Assembly: GCF_001436215.1 (NCBI RefSeq)
Contig: NZ_AYYP01000070.1
Coordinates: forward strand, 526 to 62,499
From: Ligilactobacillus agilis DSM 20509
GTDB lineage: Bacteria; Bacillota; Bacilli; Lactobacillales; Lactobacillaceae
Length of the DNA stretch: 61,974 nucleotides
Reading direction: 5' to 3'
Positions 25,034 to 32,144 of this stretch are shown here, piece by piece; within the stretch, counting starts at the first letter, position 1, and every line of letters starts with the position of its first letter. Below the pieces are notes generated by a model. It saw nothing but the letters and a program-made list of their open reading frames with translations. It was not told the DNA's origin and did no database searches. Both the position numbers and the translations under genes were made by a program.

Positions 25034-26890
25034 ATGCAAAAATGGTTATTACGTTATCGGAATTGGTTGACAGCAATAACTGGTGTTCTTATTATACTTG
25101 CTTTTTCATCCAAATGGGTTTTTAGTAGTGAGCAGGGTTCAGCTTATCTACTGTTTGTAGCTTCATTAGTTGGCGGTTTACCAATTTTTGTTCAAGCCTA
25201 TCAAGCTCTTAGAATTAAGGTAATTAGCATCGATCTCTTAGTAACTCTTGCTATTTTAGGAGCATTTGTTATTAAAGAGTTTGAAGAATCAGCTATTGTA
25301 GCTTTTCTCTTCTTATTTGGTGCATACTTAGAACAAAGAACATTAGCCAAGACACGTTCTGCGATTAAGAATCTCGTGGAGATGGTACCAGAGACTACTT
25401 TTCGTAAACTACACAATGGTGACTTTGAAGAGGTGTCAGTTGAGGAAGTTAATGAAGAAGATATTCTTTTAGTAAAAACTGGTGGAAAGATCCCAGTTGA
25501 CGGTGAAGTGATATTTGGCTCTGGTACTGCAAATGAAGCAAGTATTACGGGCGAATCTATTCCAGTCTCTAAAGGTTTAAGAGATAAAGTTTTTGCTGGT
25601 ACCATTCTCGAAAATGGCACTATACAAATACGTACTGAGAAGATTGGGGAAGATACAACTTTTGGGAAAATTATTGAATTAGTAGAAGAAGCACAGGACA
25701 GCAAGTCAAAAGCTGAGAGATTTATTGACCAATTTTCAAAATACTATACTCCTTCAGTTTTAGTGTTAGCGATTATTGTTTGGCTTATTAGCCGCAATAT
25801 TGAGTTAGCCGTTACTATTTTGGTTCTTGGATGTCCTGGTGCACTGGTTATTGGCGTACCAGTTTCAAATGTGTCAGGGATTGGAAATGGCGCACGACAT
25901 GGTATTTTATTTAAGGGTAGTGATGTCATTACAAACTTTAGTAAAGTTGATACAATGTTATTTGATAAAACAGGAACATTAACTTATGGTAACCCTCAGG
26001 TTGCACAGACAATCTATTATAGCAGTGATAGGAGTCTTGCTGAGAGCTTACTGGCTAGTGTTGAGAGAGAATCAAATCATCCGCTCGCGAAAGCAATTGT
26101 GAACCATTACTATTACTCAGGTTCTGTAGTAGAGGTGATTGACTCAACAGAGGTCGTTCAAGGTGGGGGAGTTGTTGCTCGTATTCAAAATCACCAAGTT
26201 CTCGTTGGGAACTCTTATTTGATGAATCAATATAATATTCCTTTCACTAACCAGATGAAGAGCGACATAGCAGGGATGGAAGCAGAAGGGAATTCAATTG
26301 TCCTAACTGCTATTGATGGACAAATAGCTCTTGTTGTAGGGATTCGCGACCAGATTAGACAAGGAGTCAAGGAGGATTTAGAGACGCTTAAGAATATGGG
26401 AGTAAAAAATCTCATTCTATTATCTGGAGATAATCAAGGTACAGTTGATTTAGTTACTAATCAGTTAGGCTTAACCGAGGCTTATGGTCATCTACTACCA
26501 GAAGACAAGGCAGAATTTGTGAGAAAACGTCAGGCAAGTGGAGAAATAGTAGCATTTGTCGGAGATGGTATTAATGATAGCCCATCATTGGCCTTAGCAG
26601 ATATTGGAATTGCCATGGGAAACGGTACAGATGTTGCCATTGAAACTTCAAATGTTGTTTTGATGAATTCGGATTTTCACAGAATCCCTCATGCGATTGG
26701 ATTGGCTAAAGCCACACGACGTAATATGATTGAAAATATCTTCATTGCATTGCTAGTCGTAGTAGTTCTTCTTATCAGCGTTCTCTCAAGTTCGTGGATG
26801 AATATGGCAATTGGCATGTTTATTCATGAAGGTAGCATTCTCGTAGTTATTTTGAATGCTATGAGGCTTTTAAAATATAAAAGAAAATAG
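25034..26890 (+). CDS. Heavy-metal translocating P1B-type ATPase with a CPG motif
   Basis: A 618-residue integral membrane pump expected to export a divalent or monovalent metal ion using ATP. No N-terminal metal-binding domain is present; the chain starts with paired helices. The actuator domain has TGES (172-175), the phosphorylation site is DKTGTLT (D311), the nucleotide domain has ESNHPLAKAI, and the hinge is VGDGINDSPSLALADIGIAM. The metal-site triplet of helix 6 is C267-P-G, not the usual CPC, CPH or SPC, while the last helix carries IHEGSILVVILNAMRLL, resembling the HEG motif of the P1B-4 group. Specificity is therefore open. The gene is more AT-rich than the surrounding core genes and follows an FNR-type box. 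Confidence 0.9.
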   Translation: MQKWLLRYRNWLTAITGVLIILAFSSKWVFSSEQGSAYLLFVASLVGGLPIFVQAYQALRIKVISIDLLVTLAILGAFVIKEFEESAIVAFLFLFGAYLEQRTLAKTRSAIKNLVEMVPETTFRKLHNGDFEEVSVEEVNEEDILLVKTGGKIPVDGEVIFGSGTANEASITGESIPVSKGLRDKVFAGTILENGTIQIRTEKIGEDTTFGKIIELVEEAQDSKSKAERFIDQFSKYYTPSVLVLAIIVWLISRNIELAVTILVLGCPGALVIGVPVSNVSGIGNGARHGILFKGSDVITNFSKVDTMLFDKTGTLTYGNPQVAQTIYYSSDRSLAESLLASVERESNHPLAKAIVNHYYYSGSVVEVIDSTEVVQGGGVVARIQNHQVLVGNSYLMNQYNIPFTNQMKSDIAGMEAEGNSIVLTAIDGQIALVVGIRDQIRQGVKEDLETLKNMGVKNLILLSGDNQGTVDLVTNQLGLTEAYGHLLPEDKAEFVRKRQASGEIVAFVGDGINDSPSLALADIGIAMGNGTDVAIETSNVVLMNSDFHRIPHAIGLAKATRRNMIENIFIALLVVVVLLISVLSSSWMNMAIGMFIHEGSILVVILNAMRLLKYKRK

Positions 26891-26896
26891 AGATTC

Positions 26897-26938
26897 TTGA
26901 TAGAAATCAATTTTTTACTCTAAATATCGTACTATACT
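26897..26938 (+). promoter_or_regulatory. FNR-type box and class II promoter of the HMA-regulator operon
   Basis: TTGATAGAAATCAA (26897-26910) is followed 22 bp later by TATACT (26933-26938), exactly the spacing seen before the ATPase gene. It lies six bases after the ATPase stop codon and 29 bp of DNA separate the -10 from the next start. It should make the downstream regulator gene autoregulated. Confidence 0.8.
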
Positions 26939-26966
26939 AAAAATATAATAAGGAAAGGAAGTAAAG

Positions 26967-27197
26967 ATGATGAAAAAAGCTATACTACAGCTTGAAACAC
27001 TGGCTTGTCCAACATGTATGCAAAAAATTGAGGGAGCCATTAAAAGTGTAACAGGTGTCGATAAGGAAAGTGTCAAAGTTCTATTCAATGCCAGTAAGGC
27101 AAAAGTAAATTTTGACGCTAGTATGACAAACATTAATGAAATTGTGAAGGCAGTGCAAGCAATTGGCTATGATGTCCTAAAAGCATCAGAAAAATAA
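26967..27197 (+). CDS. Stand-alone HMA (heavy-metal-associated) domain protein
   Basis: A 76-residue cytosolic protein with the ferredoxin-like HMA fold of CopZ-type metallochaperones: KKAILQLETLACPTCMQKIEGAIKSV, with the metal ligands C14 and C17 in CPTC, then VKVLFNASKAKVNFDAS and IVKAVQAIGYDV. It probably carries metal to, or senses metal for, the ATPase encoded just upstream, which lacks its own HMA domain. The usual MxCxxC is here ACPTC. It heads the second transcription unit, 15 bases before the next gene. The metal cannot be read from the motif; copper is common but not certain. Confidence 0.88.
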   Translation: MMKKAILQLETLACPTCMQKIEGAIKSVTGVDKESVKVLFNASKAKVNFDASMTNINEIVKAVQAIGYDVLKASEK

Positions 27198-27212
27198 TAG
27201 GAGAAAGTTACA

Positions 27213-27491
27213 ATGTTAAAACAATTTTTTGAAGCAAACGATGAGATGCTTGATCTATATACAAATGCTATTACAAAAGCTCATGGGAAAAATCATCCAG
27301 AAGTCTTTGACGTTCGCAAAGTTTATGAAACAATTCAACATAAAATTAGGGATAATAATTTAGACCTATCAAATGAATTTTCAGAACTAAGAGCTCTTAC
27401 AAAAGATTATACAATTCCAGATGATGCTTGTGAGACATTTACTAAAACTTATCAGCTATTAAAACAATTTGATGAATTATCTCAAGAATAG
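27213..27491 (+). CDS. Small helical protein of unknown function (Ric-like?)
   Basis: A 92-residue, acidic, helical, soluble protein. It has no signal peptide or membrane helix. The segments TNAITKAHGKNHPEVFDVRKVYETI and YTIPDDACETFTKTYQLLKQFDEL resemble, from memory, the N-terminal part of streptococcal iron-sulfur cluster repair proteins of the Ric/ScdA kind, but the hemerythrin-like di-iron domain of those proteins is absent. If that likeness holds it could bind metal through its histidines. AGGAGAAAG precedes the ATG. It sits between the HMA protein and the FNR-like regulator, so a role in metal or redox response is inferred from context only. Confidence 0.6.
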   Translation: MLKQFFEANDEMLDLYTNAITKAHGKNHPEVFDVRKVYETIQHKIRDNNLDLSNEFSELRALTKDYTIPDDACETFTKTYQLLKQFDELSQE

Positions 27492-27518
27492 GTTTTATCA
27501 ATTAGAAGGAGGCTATCC

Positions 27519-28172
27519 ATGGTTCAACATATTTGTGTGACACTTGTACCATTATTTCATCATCTGTCAGAAGATGAACAGATTAAAATTAATAGATTGG
27601 CACAACACAAACAATTTAAAAAAAATGAAATTGTTTTTAGACCAGGAGATGAAAATCTAGACATCGTGGCTCTCGGAAGTATGAAAGTATTCCAACTGTC
27701 TACAAATGGTGATGAACAGCTTTTACGGGTCGTTGAACCAGGTGGCTATGAGGGTGAGAATCAGTTGTTCGGTATTAAAAATGAATCTCTTTTTGGTAAA
27801 ACTCTTGAAACAACTGAAATTTGTAGATTAAGTAAACAAGCTTTTGATCAAGTAATGCTTAGGAATCCACAAATAGCTCTTAAATTATTTGAATTAAGTG
27901 CGCAAAAGATGATTCAAGTAGAGAAACAGGCCCATATTTTATCTATGGAGCGTGTTGAGGAACGGTTAGCGAACTACCTCTTGGATCTGTCAAAAGTAGC
28001 GAACGATTATCGGTTCAGTTTACCTATGAAGATGATTGATATCGCGCGATATATAGGAACTACCCCTGAAACTCTTTCTAGAAAATTTAGATTTCTTGAG
28101 GATAATAGATTGATAAAACGTTCAGGTAGAAGAATAATTATTCTTAACAGAGATGGCTTAATTGATTTATGA
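27519..28172 (+). CDS. Crp/Fnr-family transcriptional regulator (FLP-like)
   Basis: A 217-residue DNA-binding protein with an N-terminal cyclic-nucleotide-like beta barrel (FKKNEIVFRPGDENLDIVALG), a long dimer helix (MIQVEKQAHILSMERVEERL) and a C-terminal winged helix. The recognition helix TPETLSRKFRFLE has E184-x-x-S187-R188, the residues by which FNR reads TTGAT. Two perfect TTGAT-N4-ATCAA boxes precede the linked units, so these are its likely targets. There are only two cysteines (C6, C102), too few for an FNR iron-sulfur cluster, as in the FLP proteins of lactic acid bacteria that use a thiol switch. Start ATG follows AAGGAGG. Confidence 0.9.
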   Translation: MVQHICVTLVPLFHHLSEDEQIKINRLAQHKQFKKNEIVFRPGDENLDIVALGSMKVFQLSTNGDEQLLRVVEPGGYEGENQLFGIKNESLFGKTLETTEICRLSKQAFDQVMLRNPQIALKLFELSAQKMIQVEKQAHILSMERVEERLANYLLDLSKVANDYRFSLPMKMIDIARYIGTTPETLSRKFRFLEDNRLIKRSGRRIIILNRDGLIDL

Positions 28173-28180
28173 GGTGAAAA

Positions 28181-28810
28181 ATGTCGTTTAACAAATTAAA
28201 GGAATATCTACCCTATCGAGGAGAAAAATATATTAAGCCGGAAAAGGCTGGTAATTATCGCCAGTATATGATGGATTTAAGGGACCTAGCTCGACAGGCC
28301 CGGGATGAATTCAGTTTAATCAGTAAATCTTTTGAAGACAGGGTAAAGCCATTTAAAGCAGAGCGTGTTAGTCAATGGATGAATCAATCTCAGCTATGTC
28401 GTCCACATTTTTGGTGTTATTTCCGATTGCCTTCCGATGATTTGGATGATTCAGCATTGGCTATTCGTCTTTATGGGGAATCTGATAATTTTGGAATTTC
28501 CGTTGAGGTTAGTTTTGTAGAAAGAAGGAGGTCTGAAAACAGTTTAGAGAAACAAAATAAAGTTTTGAATCTTCTTCCTTTTGGAGCTATGTATTATTTT
28601 GTACAAAAAAATGGTATAAGTTTCAAAATGGATGCAACAGAAGAAAATCGAAAGAATTTACTAAAACAGGTCAAATCAGGTGAGGTTCGTAAGGTCTTGG
28701 TTAAACAGGATATTCCAATTGAGACTGACCACTCATTAGAACGGTTAATTGATGATCTATTAAAAAGTTTTGATGAATTACTGCCATTTTATAAGGAAAC
28801 AAAGAAATAA
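28181..28810 (+). CDS. Conserved protein of unknown function, 209 residues
   Basis: A soluble protein of 209 residues rich in charged amino acids, with no signal peptide, membrane helix or motif I can tie to an activity. It begins FNKLKEYLPYRGEKYIKPEKAGNY, has an aromatic-rich middle (RPHFWCYFRLPSDD, GESDNFGISVEVSF) and ends in acidic helices. It starts nine bases after the regulator stop with GAGGTG in front, so it is the last gene of the FNR-controlled operon. Composition is AT-rich like its neighbours. It may be the effector or partner in the metal response, but nothing in the sequence says which. Confidence 0.75.
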   Translation: MSFNKLKEYLPYRGEKYIKPEKAGNYRQYMMDLRDLARQARDEFSLISKSFEDRVKPFKAERVSQWMNQSQLCRPHFWCYFRLPSDDLDDSALAIRLYGESDNFGISVEVSFVERRRSENSLEKQNKVLNLLPFGAMYYFVQKNGISFKMDATEENRKNLLKQVKSGEVRKVLVKQDIPIETDHSLERLIDDLLKSFDELLPFYKETKK

Positions 28811-28919
28811 ACTAAAGGATAGGTAGAAGTAACGTAAGCACTCCATAATGAGACGTATGTAAATATTTTCCTAATCCCCCTATACTACTAACATGGACAT
28901 AGTATAGGAGGATTTTTTC

Positions 28920-29108
28920 ATGGAAAAGCAAGAGATTGTTAAGTTTAAATTGACACTAAAACGGAAGCCAAAAGCTAAAAACAGAACCAATAAGTTGAGA
29001 CTAGCTACTGAAATAAAGCTAGCCAAAGTGAAAATTTCGCTATATCACGGTGCTGATGTCGAACTTATGAATGATATCTGGGAGTTGGTGAAGAAGCATG
29101 CTGGTTAA
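28920..29108 (+). CDS. tnpA: IS66 accessory protein, first ORF
   Basis: A 62-residue basic protein matching by place and character the first small ORF of IS66 elements (MEKQEIVKFKLTLKRKPKAK). In intact elements it is one of two accessory proteins needed with the large transposase. It is shorter than most IS66 TnpA proteins and may itself be eroded. AGGAGG precedes the ATG, and the gene overlaps the next by 11 bases, as usual in this family. It is probably without function here because the transposase is broken. Confidence 0.65.
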   Translation: MEKQEIVKFKLTLKRKPKAKNRTNKLRLATEIKLAKVKISLYHGADVELMNDIWELVKKHAG

Positions 29109-29445
29109 TTATCATGCCCCTAGGCATGTGTACATTGTTTGTGGTAACACTGATTTACGTAAAGGAATTGATACGCTGGCAATCTTAATTGCCGATAACT
29201 TCGGCTTAGATCTTTACGATGACTCCTTATTTTTATTTTGTGGACGGAGAAATGATAGGTTTAAGGCTCTTTACTGGGACGGTGAAGGGTTCATACTACT
29301 TTACAAGCGGTTTGATAACGGACGTTTAACTTGGCCACGAAATAGTGAGGAGGTTAAGGAGTTGGATAGTCAGCAACTTAATCTACTTTTAAAAGGATTA
29401 AATCCTTTACCACAGCCAAAAGTTCATCGTGCCAAAAAAGGTTGA
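29098..29445 (+). CDS. tnpB: IS66 accessory protein TnpB
   Basis: A 115-residue protein of the IS66 Orf2 (TnpB) family. The family signature VYIVCGNTDLRKGIDTLAILI opens it and LFLFCGRRNDRFKALYWDGEGFILLYKRFDNGRLTWP follows. The length is normal, so this ORF is intact. Despite the shared symbol it has nothing to do with the RNA-guided TnpB of IS605 elements found later in the window. It overlaps both neighbours by a few bases. Its partner transposase is truncated. Confidence 0.88.
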   Translation: MLVNYHAPRHVYIVCGNTDLRKGIDTLAILIADNFGLDLYDDSLFLFCGRRNDRFKALYWDGEGFILLYKRFDNGRLTWPRNSEEVKELDSQQLNLLLKGLNPLPQPKVHRAKKG

Positions 29446-29815
29446 TAAGTTTTACGACTTTCTAGATACTATCCTTAATCCAAGTGGTAAATTGAAAAAA
29501 GCAATCGGTTATGCCAAGAAATTCCGCACTAGATTGGAAAAGATTTATGAAATTGGTGAATTACCGTTATCAAATAACCCAGTTGAACAAGCAATCAGAC
29601 CAGCAACTCTAGTCCGCAAAAATTCACTATTTGCGACAACGATAGCTGGAGCAAAAGCTAACGCAATCTGGTACAGCTTAATCCAAACAGCTATAGATGT
29701 CTCTAAATATCTCAACTACATCTTTTCATTACTAGAACAGCGAAAAGAGGTTGATGTTGAGGCTTATTTGCCATGGAATTCCGAAGCCAAAGAAAGTTGC
29801 GCCGTTGCAAACTAA
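29429..29815 (+). pseudogene. IS66 transposase TnpC, C-terminal fragment
   Basis: Only 128 codons remain of a transposase that normally has about 500. What is left carries ELPLSNNPVEQAIRPATLVRKN, which contains the last glutamate of the DDE triad, then FATTIAGAKANAIWYSLIQTA and the C-terminal LPWN. Both catalytic aspartates and the N-terminal DNA-binding part are missing. The deletion joins the fragment directly to the end of the tnpB accessory gene, with a 17-base overlap. Confidence 0.88.
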
Positions 29816-29856
29816 AAGGCCGTAAATTCACAATTTGTGATTTTACGGCCTTTTTT
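29815..29856 (+). terminator. Terminator at the right end of the IS66 relic
   Basis: AAAGGCCGTAAA-TTCACAA pairs with TTGTGA-TTTTACGGCCTTT, followed by T residues. It lies inside the element just before its right inverted repeat. Confidence 0.92.
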
Positions 29857-29919
29857 ACCAATAACGTCCAATTATGGAGTGATTATGTTTTTTCCCAGCC
29901 TCTTTTTAGATAACGTTTT

Positions 29920-30393
29920 TTAGCGGACAACGATTACTGAACAAGGAGCGTTTTGCGCCATTGCGCTTGCTTGGGAACCGATAAAGATTTGTTTACGGCC
30001 AGTGACCGGTTTGGTTTTAGAGCCACAGACTAATAAATCGGGCTGAAACTCTGGTAAAATATCTTCGATAATGACGGTTGAAGGCTTACCCTCACCTGTA
30101 AAAGCGAAAACTTCTTTGACGCCAAAACTTCTAGCCTTATTGACGTAACGGGCTAGGTCGTCACTGACTTGATTGCGCCGCTTTTTCATGATATCTGGAC
30201 TTAAGGTATCAAAGATGTTGAAGTCTTGAACTTCTAAGATAGAAACAATTCCTAGCGGAGCACCTAAACGTTTAGCGGTAGTAACGGCATAGTTAAATGC
30301 GCGGACTGAAGAGTTTGAATCATCTTCGTCGACAGCAACTAGAATTTTGGTAAAACTACGTGGTGTGATTTCGAAATTAATACGATCTGACAT
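29920..30393 (-). CDS. UspA-family universal stress protein
   Basis: A 157-residue cytosolic protein of the universal stress family, typically a dimer and often ATP-binding. It begins with the beta strand KILVAVDEDDSNSSVRAFNYA and ends with DLLVCGSKTKPVTGRKQIFIGSQASAMAQNAPCSVIVVR. The glycine and serine positions of the ATP-binding loop (G-S...G...S) are roughly present. It lies 30 bases after mntH on the same strand, a pairing often seen in lactobacilli, so it is probably cotranscribed with the manganese transporter and linked to its use. AAAGGGGAAAG precedes the ATG. Confidence 0.92.
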   Translation of the reverse strand: MSDRINFEITPRSFTKILVAVDEDDSNSSVRAFNYAVTTAKRLGAPLGIVSILEVQDFNIFDTLSPDIMKKRRNQVSDDLARYVNKARSFGVKEVFAFTGEGKPSTVIIEDILPEFQPDLLVCGSKTKPVTGRKQIFIGSQASAMAQNAPCSVIVVR

Positions 30394-30423
30394 AACTTTC
30401 CCCTTTCGTTTAGTGGAAAATGA

Positions 30424-31995
30424 TTAAGCTTTGTGATTAGAATTCATTTTGGCAAGGTGTTTATCACCCTTTTTAATTTCAACAATGGTCCAGGCTAACA
30501 GCAAGAGAATTGCGACAATTAAAAAGTAGGCGATGCCGTGAGCGACTGAAACTTGGGTAGCAGTTGGGTGTTCGCCAAAGAAGTCGGTAATTGAGTCAGG
30601 AAGCCCCTTGAGATTTAGGACCGTTAACGAAATAACGGAGAACCAACCTAAGACCTTAATGATTAGTGAGTTTTTAAACCGCCCCATAGTTTCTTCACTA
30701 TCGGTCATCATGATTAACGGAATCATGGAAAATGGGAGGGCAAAGGCCAAGAAGACCTGGGAGTTGTTCATTAAGGTATTCAAGGATTGGTGTTCTTGAA
30801 TGGTACTTTGACCACTGGTGAAAGCAACACACAGTAATACTGGTACCACTGCGATTAAACGCGTAACTAACCGCCGTGCCCACAGAGGCATTTTTAGGTT
30901 AACAAACCCTTCCATGATAACTTGCCCAGTTAAGGTCCCCGTAATAGTAGAGTTTTGACCAGAAGCTAAGAGGGCAACTGCAAATAGGACTGATAAAATC
31001 CCTGACTTAGCAACTGAAATCAAGACGCCGTTGCTAAGAGTTGAAGTGTCTGAGAGGGCGTCGTATAAACCAAAGAAGGAAGCGTCTTGGACTGCGCCGG
31101 TCTTGAAAACAGCCACCCCCATAATTAGTAACAAACAGTTAACGACAAAAGCAGCTGTTAATTGGATGTTTGAGTCCCAGGCTGAAAATTTAACAGCTTG
31201 CGCAACCGCTTCTTCATCGTCATGGTCAATTTGTCTTGTTTGCGAAACCGCTGAGTGAAGATAAAGGTTATGTGGCATTACGGTCGCCCCAATAATTCCT
31301 AAAGTCCCCATCAGAGGAGTCATGCCGTTGACAGTTGGTGTCGTTGAAAAAGTTTTAGCACTAGGGATGAAACCACTAAAAACTGCCCCCCAGTCAGGGT
31401 TAGAGAGTGCTACTTGGTAGGTAAAAACAAATAAAATCACTAAAATCAAGGCAACAACAATAGTTTCAATTTTTCTAAAACCAACTTTAGTTAACAACAA
31501 TAGAACTAAGACGTCTAAAACGGTAATAAAGACGGCTAAAAACATTGGAATTCCAAATAAGAGATAAAGGGCAATCGCAGCCCCGATAACTTCGGCAATA
31601 TCTGTAGCCATGATAGCTAGCTCGGTCATGATCCAAAGAATAATTCCTAAGGTTTTGCCGGTGCGAGCGCGAATGGCTTGGGCAAGGTCTAACTGGGTCA
31701 CAATCCCAAGTTTAGCTGCCATGTATTGAAGTAACATCGCAACCAAACTTGACATTAAGATAATAGACATCAAAAGGTATTGGAAATTTTGTCCCCCAGT
31801 AATCGAAGTTGACCAGTTACCTGGGTCCATATAACCTACGGCAACCAGTGCACCCGGGCCGGAGTAAGCGAGCAAAGTCCGCCAAAAACCTTTACCCTTT
31901 GGAACTTTAACGGTCCCATTAATTTCTTCGAGGGATGGACCGTTAGCGTAAGCGATAAATTTTTCTTTATCGTGCTTAGTTTCATTGTTACTCAC
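30424..31995 (-). CDS. mntH: Nramp-family Mn2+/H+ symporter MntH
   Basis: A 523-residue membrane protein with about eleven helices that imports manganese with protons, important in lactobacilli that rely on Mn against oxidative stress. The metal-site motifs are D57-PGN in helix 1 (GYMDPGNWSTS) and MPHNLYLHSA in helix 6. GQNSTITGTLTGQVIMEGF is the conserved Nramp transport signature. I start it at GTG 31995, eight bases after AAAGGTGG; an earlier GTG at 32007 overlaps that site. It leads the mntH-usp unit, with a possible MntR-like dyad upstream. Confidence 0.95.
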   Translation of the reverse strand: MSNNETKHDKEKFIAYANGPSLEEINGTVKVPKGKGFWRTLLAYSGPGALVAVGYMDPGNWSTSITGGQNFQYLLMSIILMSSLVAMLLQYMAAKLGIVTQLDLAQAIRARTGKTLGIILWIMTELAIMATDIAEVIGAAIALYLLFGIPMFLAVFITVLDVLVLLLLTKVGFRKIETIVVALILVILFVFTYQVALSNPDWGAVFSGFIPSAKTFSTTPTVNGMTPLMGTLGIIGATVMPHNLYLHSAVSQTRQIDHDDEEAVAQAVKFSAWDSNIQLTAAFVVNCLLLIMGVAVFKTGAVQDASFFGLYDALSDTSTLSNGVLISVAKSGILSVLFAVALLASGQNSTITGTLTGQVIMEGFVNLKMPLWARRLVTRLIAVVPVLLCVAFTSGQSTIQEHQSLNTLMNNSQVFLAFALPFSMIPLIMMTDSEETMGRFKNSLIIKVLGWFSVISLTVLNLKGLPDSITDFFGEHPTATQVSVAHGIAYFLIVAILLLLAWTIVEIKKGDKHLAKMNSNHKA

Positions 31996-32030
31996 AGTGA
32001 AAACCACCTTTCTTAAATTAGCACAACTGT

Positions 32031-32059
32031 ATTGTACCTTATTTTAGAAGTGTTTGAAA
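32031..32059 (-). promoter_or_regulatory. Promoter of mntH
   Basis: On the minus strand TTTCAA (32059-32054) and TACAAT (32036-32031) are 17 bp apart, 36 bp before the chosen mntH start. Confidence 0.7.
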
Positions 32060-32062
32060 GAA

Positions 32063-32083
32063 ATTTTTAGGCATACCGTAAAA
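32063..32083. promoter_or_regulatory. Possible DtxR/MntR-type operator between mntH and ypbB
   Basis: TTTTTAGGCATACCGTAAAA is an imperfect dyad resembling the TTTAGG-N4-CCTAAA type bound by manganese-responsive DtxR/MntR repressors, with one extra base in the right half. It is four bases beyond the mntH -35 and also just upstream of a TATAAT (32105-32110) facing ypbB. A candidate only. Confidence 0.4.
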
Positions 32084-32144
32084 TTATTAATTTTTAAAAT
32101 GATGTATAATAGTGAAGAGAAATTTTTTTCGTTGAGGTGCTGTT

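Larger units (their letters stand above)
28834..29886 (+). mobile_element. Internally deleted IS66-family insertion sequence
   Basis: The ends form terminal inverted repeats: GTAAGCACTCCATAAT-GAGACGT on the left (28834-28857) and, as the reverse complement of 29863-29886, ATAATCACTCCATAATTGGACGT on the right. GTAAG is a usual IS66 end; the right tip is mutated. Between them are the small accessory genes and only the last quarter of the main transposase gene. Total length is about 1.05 kb against 2 kb or more for intact members. I find no 8-bp target duplication. It cannot move by itself. Confidence 0.82.

Noticed and set aside
26967-27197. Reading the HMA protein and ATPase as an ordinary copper operon (copZ-copA).
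   Set aside because: The ATPase lacks the CPC motif of copper pumps, and there is no CopY or CsoR regulator. The regulator is of the FNR type.
28834-29886. A target-site duplication around the IS66 relic.
   Set aside because: The eight bases outside each end do not match, so no duplication is claimed.
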